From contig JAAVAC010000059.1 of NCBI GenBank assembly GCA_014804265.1, forward strand, positions 1 through 64,000: DNA of 64,000 nt, read 5' to 3'. This DNA is from Lachnospiraceae bacterium. Its GTDB lineage: Bacteria > Bacillota > Clostridia > Lachnospirales > Lachnospiraceae. Made by a program: the position numbers and the translations under genes. The notes below the pieces were generated by a model that saw only the letters and a program-made list of their open reading frames with translations, did not search any database and was not told the DNA's origin. This document shows positions 1-9,070 of this stretch, one piece after another. Every line of letters begins with the position of its first letter. Positions within the stretch are counted from its first letter, which is position 1.

Positions 1-427
1 ACTCTAAATCTTCAATAAGAAAGCTTTCCGTTTTCAAATCGCAGTAGTGCCTGCCTTTTACGGCCGTAAATTTTAGCACACAATAATCCGGGTCGGTAAC
101 ACCTTGCTTATAATACATGCTGTCACCAGCCTGCCAGATTTCCTTTTTTATTTCGGCATCCTGCAAAACCTCCATGGTTCCAATCAGCATGATACCCTCA
201 TAGCGGAAACGTCCTCTGTGATAAAAATAAATGCTTGCCTTTGGGTTTTTCATAAATTGCTGTGAACGCATAGAGGAGGTATTTGTGGTGAAATAAAAAC
301 AGTTTCCCTCTATTTTTCGCGGTGTGAACATGGCTTTTAGGTTGGGGAACCCATCTTCATCTACAGAAGCCATAAAGGCTGTTTTCTGTTTTTGGATAAA
401 TTCAAAAATCTGTTCTCTTGTTTTCAT
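1..427 (-). CDS. pyridoxamine 5'-phosphate oxidase / FMN-binding split-barrel family protein (partial, runs off left edge)
   Basis: Minus-strand reading from ATG at 427: MKTREQIFEFIQKQKTAFMASVDEDGFPNLKAMFTPRKIEGNCFYFTTNTSS...; RBS aggaggt upstream; no stop before window edge. Confidence 0.8.
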   Translation of the reverse strand, partial: MKTREQIFEFIQKQKTAFMASVDEDGFPNLKAMFTPRKIEGNCFYFTTNTSSMRSQQFMKNPKASIYFYHRGRFRYEGIMLIGTMEVLQDAEIKKEIWQAGDSMYYKQGVTDPDYCVLKFTAVKGRHYCDLKTESFLIEDLE

Positions 428-451
428 GGAAAACCTCCTGTATTCATAAAA

Positions 452-892
452 TTATTTGTTCTCATTTTCTATTTGCGTCAGGGTATTCAGTATTCTGGCC
501 AGATAGCGTTCAAATTTCTCCTGTTCTTTCTTTGAAAAGCCTTGATAAAATAAGGTGTTCATCTGCTTTGACACGGTCTCATATTTTCCCTGTATGGACT
601 TTGCATATGCTGTCAGCGATATGATTGTCTGACGGCGGTTAGCAGGATTTATTTCTCTTGCTAGAATCCCCTTGTTGACCATTCCGTCCACCACGATGGA
701 AACGGTATTTTTGGCAAGGGAGGTTTTGGCGCTGATTTCACTAATGGTAAGATTGTCTGTTTTCCAAAGGATAAATAAAATGCGCCCCTGTCCGCCGCTT
801 ATCTCAATGCCGTTTTCAATCAATAACCGCTCAAAGATCCTATCCTGGAGCTGCTTAATCTGCGTAATGTAAAACCCACCTTTTGCTTCCAT
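452..892 (-). CDS. MarR family transcriptional regulator
   Basis: 146 aa, winged-helix pattern ISEISAKTSLAKNTVSIVVDGMVNKGILAREINPANRRQTIISLT; adjacent to flavin-binding gene. Confidence 0.85.
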   Translation of the reverse strand: MEAKGGFYITQIKQLQDRIFERLLIENGIEISGGQGRILFILWKTDNLTISEISAKTSLAKNTVSIVVDGMVNKGILAREINPANRRQTIISLTAYAKSIQGKYETVSKQMNTLFYQGFSKKEQEKFERYLARILNTLTQIENENK

Positions 893-1065
893 ATGATCAC
901 CTTATATCCTGATAGAACATTTCTATATAGAACAATATGAATGATAACATGAATTTTAGAAAAAAGCAATAATTTATACAAAAAAATGTATAAAACTATA
1001 TATAAAAATGTTAAATTCTACACTTGAAACCTTTTAACGAATATGATATATTACAGACATAAAAA

Positions 1066-1329
1066 GGGAAAGCCATAGAAGCGGCTCTACCCTCAATCAG
1101 TATAATGCCTAACCCTTTTCGGGGCCAGTCGTCACTATTTGCGGTAGTGGCGGCTATTTCTTTCCTTTAAAAATCTGATAAAGCAGATTGATAAGGGCAA
1201 CGATGAATGTACAAAACAAGAAAAAATCCTGATATGTAATCATTGGCATCTCCCTCCTTTCTTTCGTTCGGAGGGTTATTTCCCTCCAAAAATCAGAGGG
1301 TAAAGCCGCCTATAGCTCTATGGTTTCCC
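1066..1329. repeat. Inverted-repeat-bounded module around the small toxin gene
   Basis: GGGAAAGCCATAGAAGCGGCTCTACCC (1066-1092) versus the reverse complement of 1298-1329, GGGAAACCATAGAGCTATAGGCGGCTTTACCC. Confidence 0.7.
1154..1249 (-). CDS. putative holin-like small hydrophobic toxin (type I TA candidate); alternative start at 1243 better spaced from the SD
   Basis: Manual translation MPMITYQDFFLFCTFIVALINLLYQIFKGKK*; SD aaaggagggag directly upstream; resembles Firmicutes holin-like toxin family; below length cutoff of ORF track. Confidence 0.75.
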   Translation of the reverse strand: MPMITYQDFFLFCTFIVALINLLYQIFKGKK

Positions 1330-1511
1330 ACGTGACAAATAATACCATATTTCGTAATTTTACACAACAACATTCCGATAATTGGTTTCGATTTTCCATG
1401 AAAGGGAAACCGCAGCGCCCATATTCTTATTTTCATAAGCTTCTGTTATAATCAAATAGAAAAATCCAGATATCATATAAGACAAGCATCTCATAAAAGG
1501 AGTGAAAATAT

Positions 1512-2384
1512 TTGAAGCATATAAGAAAGCATGTAAGAAACCTTGTAACACTTTTGGGAATTTTCATGCTGTTTGGTTTATGTGCCTGCGGCAGCAGTCA
1601 GAACGGACAGCAAGAGGAGAATGAGCAAAAGACTATTATGGAAGAAAATGAAGAAGAAATAAAAGAAGAAGAAAAAGAGGAGAAGCCGGAAGCCAATATG
1701 CAGACAGAATCAGAAACGGACCGGATAGAAGAACAGCTTAATGTCATAACCGATCATTGCATGGAGCTGTGGCAAAAGAGCGATATGGCAAAAGAGCGAT
1801 ATGGCATTATACATTATACAGTGACGGATTTGGATCAAAACGGAAGGCTGGAAGTCATATCTGCTTCTGTTCAGGGAACCGGCATATATACTTATAGCAG
1901 CTACTTTGAAGTGAATGAACAATTAGATGGATTGAATCAATGTGAAATTCATACGGAAAAGGGAGATTCCGAAGCAGATATTGTTGGGGAAACAGTTCCT
2001 GTCTATTATGATAGGGACAAGGATGCCTATCATTACATTTTTTCTGACTATACAAGAGACGGCATGGCAGTGAGCTATGAAAATATAAGAGATATATCTT
2101 TGAAAAACGGAGAAATAACAGATAATGTCCTGGCATACAAAGAATCCATATATGATGAAAATGGTGTGGAAACCGCCGACTGTTTTACTGCAGAAACCGG
2201 AGAAAAAATTGACATGAAGCAATATGAATCAGTAGCGGATACCGTTTTTGTAGAGCTTCAAAAGAAAAGGGCAGTTTTTTTATGGGAAGGGAAATGGATG
2301 AGTGAATGGCGGGAAATGAGCAGAGAACAAATAAAGGACATGCTTCAAAAGTCCTATGAGGGGTTTTCCATTGATGATAAGTAA
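1512..2384 (+). CDS. hypothetical lipoprotein with acidic low-complexity linker
   Basis: TTG start, signal peptide with lipobox (LFGLCACGSS), Glu/Lys-rich linker, 290 aa. Confidence 0.7.
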   Translation: MKHIRKHVRNLVTLLGIFMLFGLCACGSSQNGQQEENEQKTIMEENEEEIKEEEKEEKPEANMQTESETDRIEEQLNVITDHCMELWQKSDMAKERYGIIHYTVTDLDQNGRLEVISASVQGTGIYTYSSYFEVNEQLDGLNQCEIHTEKGDSEADIVGETVPVYYDRDKDAYHYIFSDYTRDGMAVSYENIRDISLKNGEITDNVLAYKESIYDENGVETADCFTAETGEKIDMKQYESVADTVFVELQKKRAVFLWEGKWMSEWREMSREQIKDMLQKSYEGFSIDDK

Positions 2385-2548
2385 GCTTAATGAAACAGAA
2401 AAATAACATAACTTTTAGAGAAAGCAAAAAACTATTTTAAAAGCATATCATTCCTCCTTAAAACATATTCTGTAATATAAGAAAAAGACAAGTAGGCCGG
2501 TCAAATCTTTTACTTATTACATTATAACAGGCATAGGGAGGTGAAAAT

Positions 2549-3787
2549 ATGTTAACAAAAGGATGGGATACAATCAGTATCGTGATGCAGGATAAGATTA
2601 ATTCCGACCTGCAGGCTGTTTGGAGCAGTGTAGATGCACATTTCTGTGAAGAACTGCCTGATTCTGCGGGGAAGATAGAAGGAATATTTGACGGTTTCCG
2701 TATTGTAAACGGAGGCGGAGGACGTATTGTCAGAATGGAGATACCGATTGGGTCGGGCTATCTTTCGCTGAAGGAAAGTCAGATAAGTCTTGAAGGAACA
2801 ATTGCGGTAATTGAGATTACGTTATCCATGTTTCCGAAGCAAAAGGAATTGACTGTCTTAAAAACAGAATACAAAAATCTGGCAAAGAACAGACAGGAAA
2901 TGACAGAGGATAAAACAGGATGGATTCTGCCGGTAACATTCATAGACCCCGGTGGCCGGACGGGAGTTTATGCAAATGTGGTACTTGATGGCATATGCCA
3001 TTATCTCTTAGAGCACCCTGAACAATTGGAATTAATTTTTGCAGAAATTAATTTTGCCAAAAGTACAAGTCCTGAATGGGCCAGACCTAAAAGGTGTGCA
3101 TACTCTTATCTGGACTCCGGGTACATGGCAATCATGGCAGTATGCGATAACCGGGAAATATCGGAACTTCCTCGTGACATTGACGTTACCGGAATTTCCC
3201 TCGGTACAAATTCATTATATGTGATGTCTAGTGAACTTATGCTAAAAAATCTAATTTTACCAGGGTTGATTCAGCTTTATCAGAATGCAGATGAAAACAG
3301 CTATGCGTATTGCAACCGAGAGTGGTCTAATACCTATGAGCTGAGAATGCAGCAAATCAAGTCGGGAGCAATTTATTATACTCCGGTGGTATATGAGCAG
3401 GGGAATGTAGCCCGGGTGGACGGAGACCGTATAACGGTGACTTATTTGGGAAAATGTGATATGTATGCCGGCATAAATATGTATTGGAATGGTTCTGTCA
3501 AGCTAAGAGCCGCTTTGGAGAATGATGGTACAATTTCATTTTACAGAGAAGGTGTCAGCTTTTCGGATGATGAGGACATTCCCTGGTATTTAGCATGGCT
3601 GCTTCCGGTGGTTGGCTTGATTGTACAGATTGTGGTAGCGGTTATTTCAGATGATTTAATTGATGCCATTGAAAAGAGAAGCTGCTCTATAAAGGCGGGC
3701 AATATTGACACGGTTACCTGGTGCCGTGAGCAGGCTGTGATAAAATCAGCCTATATTAGTGAATCTCTAATATTGGAATATAAATAA
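2549..3787 (+). CDS. P47/OrfX-like TULIP family protein (first of pair)
   Basis: N-term LTKGWDTISIVMQDKINSDLQA plus FRIVNGGGGRIVRMEIPIGSG, the P47-type pattern; C-terminal hydrophobic segment LAWLLPVVGLIVQIVVAVIS. Confidence 0.7.
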   Translation: MLTKGWDTISIVMQDKINSDLQAVWSSVDAHFCEELPDSAGKIEGIFDGFRIVNGGGGRIVRMEIPIGSGYLSLKESQISLEGTIAVIEITLSMFPKQKELTVLKTEYKNLAKNRQEMTEDKTGWILPVTFIDPGGRTGVYANVVLDGICHYLLEHPEQLELIFAEINFAKSTSPEWARPKRCAYSYLDSGYMAIMAVCDNREISELPRDIDVTGISLGTNSLYVMSSELMLKNLILPGLIQLYQNADENSYAYCNREWSNTYELRMQQIKSGAIYYTPVVYEQGNVARVDGDRITVTYLGKCDMYAGINMYWNGSVKLRAALENDGTISFYREGVSFSDDEDIPWYLAWLLPVVGLIVQIVVAVISDDLIDAIEKRSCSIKAGNIDTVTWCREQAVIKSAYISESLILEYK

Positions 3788-3802
3788 AAAGGAGGCTTTT
3801 TT

Positions 3803-5440
3803 ATGACGAATCAATCTGATAAAGTGCTTATTTCCGGTATGAACCAACCTGTAAGTATGGATTTTCCGAATATGAACTTCTCCATAGCCGAAACAATTAA
3901 AAATTCGTCGCTATATAAAAATGCGGCAAATGTCCGCCCAGATATGGTGGAAGAGGAAAAACTGCAATTGGTGGGCACAGTCACCACAAATGGCTGGGAT
4001 ACTGTTTCCATCTGCCGGGTAACTGCATTGAATGAGCGGATCAAAAAGGAAAAGACCTATCCGGCTTCCATCAGTGAACAGGCAGACCAGCTTTCCGTCA
4101 AAGGAGAATTTAATCCCTGGCAGGTTATTACCGGTGGGGACGGGCGCAATGTAAAGCTTAAGGTACCAATGAAAAACGGTACTTATACGGGCCTTAATTT
4201 CGGAAAGGGAACTACTTTTGATTTAACAGGTGTCTCTGTGGATATTTATGTGAAATTAAGATATTTTCCAATGCCTGATTCAAAGGAAGCCAAGGGTGAC
4301 AGCTATGAGCTGTTTGTAAATACAGATGGTTCAGAGGGCGGTTCGGATCCCATTGCAGCAGTCGTATCCCTGAATGATCCGGAAAATCGAATTGACAGCA
4401 CTAATAAAAGCATTCTTAGGGGATTATTTGAAACATGGCTGAATCGTCCTGAGAATCTGCAAAAATTCAATACCTTGTTTTCTACGGTGCTGATTAATAA
4501 TATGGGAAAAGAGTCGGAAGAATATAAATGGCTCCGGGCAACGGCAATCAGTTATGCATATACGGATAAAAATACGGAAGACAGCAGCATTTTCGGAATC
4601 TTGTGCATGACAAATAACAGAACCTGTGATGGACTTCCAAACCAGCTCCCGGCAGTATCGTTGGAAAGGGATGACAATGCCCTGTTTTTAATAAGCAGGG
4701 AAATATTTGTAAAGTACCAGCTTTTGCCGGCACTACCGTACATTTTTGAGGAATCGCCTCAGGCAGAATACATCGTAGATGAAGCAGGAACCACTATAAA
4801 TGCCAAAAATCTGAAACTGGATCCGGTGCGGGTAGGAGCAATTGATTATAAGCCCGTTGCGGAAACCTTTGAAATAACATTTGATGAAACCTATATCCGC
4901 ACTACTGCCCAAATACATACCCCCATTTCTCCGGGAATTGATGCACACACAACGATTATTACTAAGCAGGTCCTTGCTTTGGGGACTAACAGTGCCGGGG
5001 AACAGGTCATGGTATATGAAATGATTGGTGATCCTATCGTAGAGAATCAGACAGATGTTGCAACGTGGATTGTAGTGACGGAGGCAATCCTTGCATTAGT
5101 TGCCGCTGTGGTCACCGGGGTTGCCGGAGCGGTGGCTGGTAAGATTACGGCCTTAATCGTAGGTATTGTTGTGGCTGTTGTAGTTGCCCTGGTCAGCATA
5201 GCCATTCATGTGATAATCGAAAAGGTCATTGCAGGAGGCGCCACGGATGCCCTTCCCTCCATTGCACCAATGGTAAAGGTTTCAGCAAATCAGGTGAAAT
5301 GGCCCTTCTGTGAACCGGATGCTTTTGTATTGACAGATATTGATTATTCGGGAGCCATTATTTTTGAAGGGAATCTGCAGTTAGCTGAGGGTTACAGCAT
5401 TGTAAACAACCGTCTGGTGAGTAATGTTTCACCGGCATAG
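3803..5440 (+). CDS. P47/OrfX-like TULIP family protein (second of pair)
   Basis: TTNGWDTVSICRVTALNERI...FNPWQVITGGDGRNVKLKVPMKNGTYTG; long hydrophobic stretch near residue 430-480; C-term QVKWPF...GNLQLAEGY. Confidence 0.75.
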   Translation: MTNQSDKVLISGMNQPVSMDFPNMNFSIAETIKNSSLYKNAANVRPDMVEEEKLQLVGTVTTNGWDTVSICRVTALNERIKKEKTYPASISEQADQLSVKGEFNPWQVITGGDGRNVKLKVPMKNGTYTGLNFGKGTTFDLTGVSVDIYVKLRYFPMPDSKEAKGDSYELFVNTDGSEGGSDPIAAVVSLNDPENRIDSTNKSILRGLFETWLNRPENLQKFNTLFSTVLINNMGKESEEYKWLRATAISYAYTDKNTEDSSIFGILCMTNNRTCDGLPNQLPAVSLERDDNALFLISREIFVKYQLLPALPYIFEESPQAEYIVDEAGTTINAKNLKLDPVRVGAIDYKPVAETFEITFDETYIRTTAQIHTPISPGIDAHTTIITKQVLALGTNSAGEQVMVYEMIGDPIVENQTDVATWIVVTEAILALVAAVVTGVAGAVAGKITALIVGIVVAVVVALVSIAIHVIIEKVIAGGATDALPSIAPMVKVSANQVKWPFCEPDAFVLTDIDYSGAIIFEGNLQLAEGYSIVNNRLVSNVSPA

Positions 5441-5441
5441 G

Positions 5442-5489
5442 AAAAAGCATTGGAAGCAGTGTCATACACTGCTTCCAATGCTTTTTTTT
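5442..5489. terminator. bidirectional intrinsic terminator between P47-like gene and HxlR regulator
   Basis: aaaagcattggaagcagtgt-cat-acactgcttccaatgcttttttt near-perfect hairpin with A/T tracts both sides. Confidence 0.9.
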
Positions 5490-5492
5490 AAC

Positions 5493-5834
5493 TTATTCCC
5501 CTTGTATATTATATTGCGAAATCCAATTGTGAATTTCTTTCACCACCGGTTTTAAATCTCTGCCCATTTGTGTCAAAGAATATTCTACCTTAGGAGGGAT
5601 TTGCTGGTACTCTCTACGATTCACTAAGCCGTCCTTTTCCAACTCTTTTAACTGCATAGCCAACATTTTATGGGTAATCGGTGAAAGCAGGCGCTTTAAC
5701 TCACCATATCGCAGCTTCTCATGGAAAGCCAGTACATATATAATGCGTAACTTCCATTTCCCGCCAATCATATTGACTACTTTTTCAAATTTTGCGTATC
5801 CCACATCTTTCAGGAAACAATGTTCCATTTCCAT
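5493..5834 (-). CDS. HxlR family transcriptional regulator
   Basis: GGKWKLRIIYVLAFHEKLRYGELKRLLSPITHKMLAMQLKELEKDGLVNRREYQQIPPKVEYSLTQMG. Confidence 0.95.
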   Translation of the reverse strand: MEMEHCFLKDVGYAKFEKVVNMIGGKWKLRIIYVLAFHEKLRYGELKRLLSPITHKMLAMQLKELEKDGLVNRREYQQIPPKVEYSLTQMGRDLKPVVKEIHNWISQYNIQGE

Positions 5835-5949
5835 GTCATGACTCTCCTTTTTGATAGTATCTCACAAAAAAGTGCGTACTTGCTGAATTGAGTATACAGA
5901 AATAAAATGGGAAAGTAAACAATATTTTGAGGAATGGAGGAAAGGACAA

Positions 5950-6621
5950 GTGAAAATCATCATTGTAAACGGAAGCCATCGGAAAAACGGAGCAACAGCA
6001 TTCATTTTAAATGAAATGTATGAGCAGCTGAAAAAATATAGAGATATGGAAATTCAAATGGTTCATGTGGCAGATTTGGAATTGAATTATTGCGTGGGAT
6101 GCGGTGTCTGTTATAAAACGGGAGCATGTATTTACAAGGACGACATAGAAAAATTATCATTAGAAATTGCCAGTGCGGATGGAATTATTTTAGGCTCTCC
6201 TACTTATGCAAGTAATGTGTCAGGACAAATGAAGGTAATCATAGACCGGGGACATTTTGTAATGGAACAATTGCTTTATGGAAAGTATGCGATTAGTGTT
6301 ACTACCTATGAAAATTATGGCGGGAGAGATTCGGCTGACATATTGAACAGGCTTTTGTCTTATTCCGGAGCAAAAGTTAGCGGTACGATAACATATCGAA
6401 AGGGAGTTTCGTTAAATTTGTTGGAAGATACCCGATTAGCCAAAGAAATTCAAAAGTCAGTAAACAGGTTTTATCATGATATTGTTGGAAAGCGTCAATA
6501 TATACTTCAGGTTATAAAGCATTTTGTTGTTTTCCGAATTGGCATTAAACCTTTCGTCTTACAAAATAGTTCCCAATATGAAGGGGTAATCAAACATTGG
6601 AGAGGTGGTAGGAGTCTATGA
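5950..6621 (+). CDS. flavodoxin family / NADPH-dependent FMN reductase-like protein
   Basis: KIIIVNGSHRKNGATAFILNEM...YCVGCGVCYKTGACIYKDD...ADGIILGSPTYASNVSGQMK. Confidence 0.9.
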   Translation: MKIIIVNGSHRKNGATAFILNEMYEQLKKYRDMEIQMVHVADLELNYCVGCGVCYKTGACIYKDDIEKLSLEIASADGIILGSPTYASNVSGQMKVIIDRGHFVMEQLLYGKYAISVTTYENYGGRDSADILNRLLSYSGAKVSGTITYRKGVSLNLLEDTRLAKEIQKSVNRFYHDIVGKRQYILQVIKHFVVFRIGIKPFVLQNSSQYEGVIKHWRGGRSL

Positions 6622-7031
6622 AGCTTTATGTTCAAATATATAATTTGTTTTCGCTCGTGTGCTCAATTATTACATTTTTCATGTGTTGTTTGCATGTTTT
6701 ATTGATTTTTGGAGTACCTATTGGAGAATATGTGCTTGGAGGTAAAGAGAAAGTAATTCCTCTAAGAAAGAGATGGATTAATGGGATTTTTGCATGTATT
6801 TTTTACTTTTTAGGAGTATTTTACTTGGGAAAGGCAGGGATCATATCATTTGCTCTTCCCAATCGATTATCCAATGGTGTAATGATTGGGTACACAGTAT
6901 TTTTAGCCTATGCCATGATAGGAAATATATTTTTTACCGAGAGTAAGAAAGAGAAAATTGTAATGATACCAAGTTCTATTATTTGTTTTATATGTAGTCT
7001 TTTGACGTTTCTTATTATTCAAGGCTTTTAA
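6618..7031 (+). CDS. hypothetical membrane protein
   Basis: 137 aa with about 4 hydrophobic segments; overlaps stop of preceding CDS. Confidence 0.65.
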   Translation: MKLYVQIYNLFSLVCSIITFFMCCLHVLLIFGVPIGEYVLGGKEKVIPLRKRWINGIFACIFYFLGVFYLGKAGIISFALPNRLSNGVMIGYTVFLAYAMIGNIFFTESKKEKIVMIPSSIICFICSLLTFLIIQGF

Positions 7032-7195
7032 TGCCTCGAATAATGCATTGATAGGTATGTTCCCTTGTCTTTGCTTTTATGGATATTTCTGTCTGCATAT
7101 CTATAAATCTTATTGATAATTCTCATCATAAAGAATATAATATGATTATAAACACATGCAAAACAACTGCAATATGTTTACAAGGAGGGAACGTT

Positions 7196-7492
7196 ATGGC
7201 AGAACAGGTTTTGATTCAATTTAGGGCAGACAAAGCATTGAAACAAGAAGTGACTGAAATATATGAGAGACTTGGAATGGATTTACCTACAGCATTTCGG
7301 ATGTTCATGGCTAGAAGTAAAATGGTAAAAGGACTTCCGTTTGAAGCAACATTGCCTGAACAGACAATAACAAGAGCAGAAGCAAAGAATGCTTTTCATG
7401 AATTGCGGAGGCAGGCAGCGGATGTTCCGGAAATGTCACTTGATGAAATTAATGCTGAAATTTTAGCAGCAAGAGCAGAGAGAAAAAGGTAG
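7196..7492 (+). CDS. RelB/DinJ-family antitoxin
   Basis: MAEQVLIQFRADKALKQEVTEIYERLGMDLPTAFRMFMARSKMVKGLPFEA; RBS aaggaggg upstream of ATG 7196. Confidence 0.9.
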   Translation: MAEQVLIQFRADKALKQEVTEIYERLGMDLPTAFRMFMARSKMVKGLPFEATLPEQTITRAEAKNAFHELRRQAADVPEMSLDEINAEILAARAERKR

Positions 7493-7818
7493 ATGTTTAT
7501 GGAATATTATGCAGTAATTGATACAAATGTATTGATATCGGCATTACTTTCTAAAAAAGAAGATTCAGTTGCGATTAAGGTATTAGATGCTGTTTTTGAA
7601 GGGAAGATTATTCCATTGTATCATCAGGATATTTTAGCCGAATATGATGAGGTACTTCATAGGGAAAAATTCCATTTACAAGAAAAAGTGATACAGATAG
7701 TTCTTGAGGCAGTCAGGCAGTATGGGGTTGAAGTCAGAAACATTATCCATTTAGGGATTATATCGTTACCCCTGCGGAAATGATGAAGATTATTGAAGCA
7801 ACAGAAGAAAGTATATAG
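7493..7818 (+). pseudogene. PIN-domain toxin, internally deleted and frameshifted
   Basis: N-half intact (YYAVIDTNVLISALLSKKED...LAEYDEVLHREKF); C-terminal tail HYPFRDYIVTPAEMMKIIEATEESI* continues in another frame to 7818. Confidence 0.75.
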
Positions 7819-8033
7819 ACAATGTCAATGAGACATGAACGAGCTGTCATTGTCAAACAGAATGTTGCTGTATCGGCAGAAGAATGATATTATAAAAAAG
7901 ATGAATCAAATCAGAAGGGGGATTTGTATATGAAACGATATGTTATGTTTGCATAGCACTGGCTATTGCAATAAAAATTCAAATTGTCATAGCCAATGCT
8001 ATTCCTAAAAAAATATGAGTTTAGGAGGCAGAC

Positions 8034-8315
8034 ATGGGCTATATAAGAGCAGAAGAAATTCTGCCCGTTGAGGTAATAGAGTTGATACAAAAGTATGTTG
8101 ACGGGACAAACATATATATTCCGAGAAAGCAGGAAAACCGACAGGAATGGGGAAGCAAGACAGCATACAGATGTGAACTGCAAAATAGGAATGGAGCGAT
8201 TTATAAAGACTATTTGTCCGGCATGACAGTGCATGAGTTGGCGAATAGCTATTATTTATCCGAAAAAAGCATACAACGAATTATCAAACAGGAAAGACAA
8301 TCAAACGTGAGCTGA
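8034..8315 (+). CDS. CD3324-like HTH / Mor-like domain protein
   Basis: MGYIRAEEILPVEVIELIQKYVDGTNIYIPRKQENRQEWG...LSEKSIQRIIKQ. Confidence 0.8.
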   Translation: MGYIRAEEILPVEVIELIQKYVDGTNIYIPRKQENRQEWGSKTAYRCELQNRNGAIYKDYLSGMTVHELANSYYLSEKSIQRIIKQERQSNVS

Positions 8316-8336
8316 CTGAAATCGGCTCACGTTTTT
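8305..8336 (+). terminator. intrinsic terminator
   Basis: acgtgagc tgactgaaatc ggctcacgttttta. Confidence 0.8.
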
Positions 8337-8338
8337 AG

Positions 8339-8500
8339 TTCACCCGGCATGGGCGAACTCTAACGGGTGAAAGTCCCGAGTGCGCACAGGCAACGGCGAA
8401 GCACATAGCCGAACAGCAAGAGTGTCCATCGTGACGGTAGTAGACCGCTTTATACAACAGGTGGTAGTCCGGATATCCACTCCGATATTGGCAGGAGAAT
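8339..8500 (+). mobile_element. group II intron 5' fragment (remnant, no RT ORF)
   Basis: cacccggcatgggcgaactctaacgggtgaaagtcccgagtgcgcac...agcaagagtgtccatcgtgacggtag resembles group II intron domain I; no intron-encoded protein follows. Confidence 0.6.
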
Positions 8501-8508
8501 TAGTCATA

Positions 8509-9070
8509 TTAAGATTGCAATTGGGCGAATAGCTCTTTTAATCGGGCGATTTCACGGTTCTTTTCTGCAATAATGCTATCTTTTTCGGAAATTATATTAT
8601 CCTTTTCCGCAAGCTCTAGTTCATGCTGTTTTTCAATGATATCAATATCAAGCATCAGTGATTCATCTGTCATATCATTCAAATCCTCCATTTCTTCATA
8701 ATGGGAGTAGATATGTTCATATAGCTTATGGGTAAGCCGCTTTAATTTTCTGGCATCATCCATAGTAATATTTCCTATCCGCAAGTTTTCTGTTATGCTT
8801 CCGATTATATCATTTTGAATGAGGTTTTTCAATAATTCCAGATTCTCAGGTGATCTTTCTTTTTTCATGATTTCCCGGAGCTTCCATGTGATAGCTGTGG
8901 ATACCGTTAATGGTAAGAATAGTATCTGCAAGAATCCGTTTCAATTCTTTATCCTTGAATTCCGTCCAGTTGTATGTAATGGTGCTGTCAGCAGGATAAT
9001 GCGTATCAAACATCCCATTTATTAGGTTGACCACAGCGGTGGAAGATAAAGTCAGGATTTTTAATTGCAA
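8509..9070 (-). pseudogene. Rpn-family (PD-(D/E)XK) nuclease-like gene, disrupted
   Basis: Two overlapping minus-strand frames: 9070-8846 (LTLSSTAVVNLINGMFDTHYPADSTITYNWTEF...HSYHMEA) and 8931-8509 (LPLTVSTAITWKLREIMKKERSPENLELLKN...). Confidence 0.6.

Noticed and set aside
1131-1153. cgtcactatttgcggtagtggcg hairpin considered as a stand-alone feature
   Set aside because: More simply the 3' hairpin of the small-toxin transcript within the IR-bounded module, so folded into that finding.
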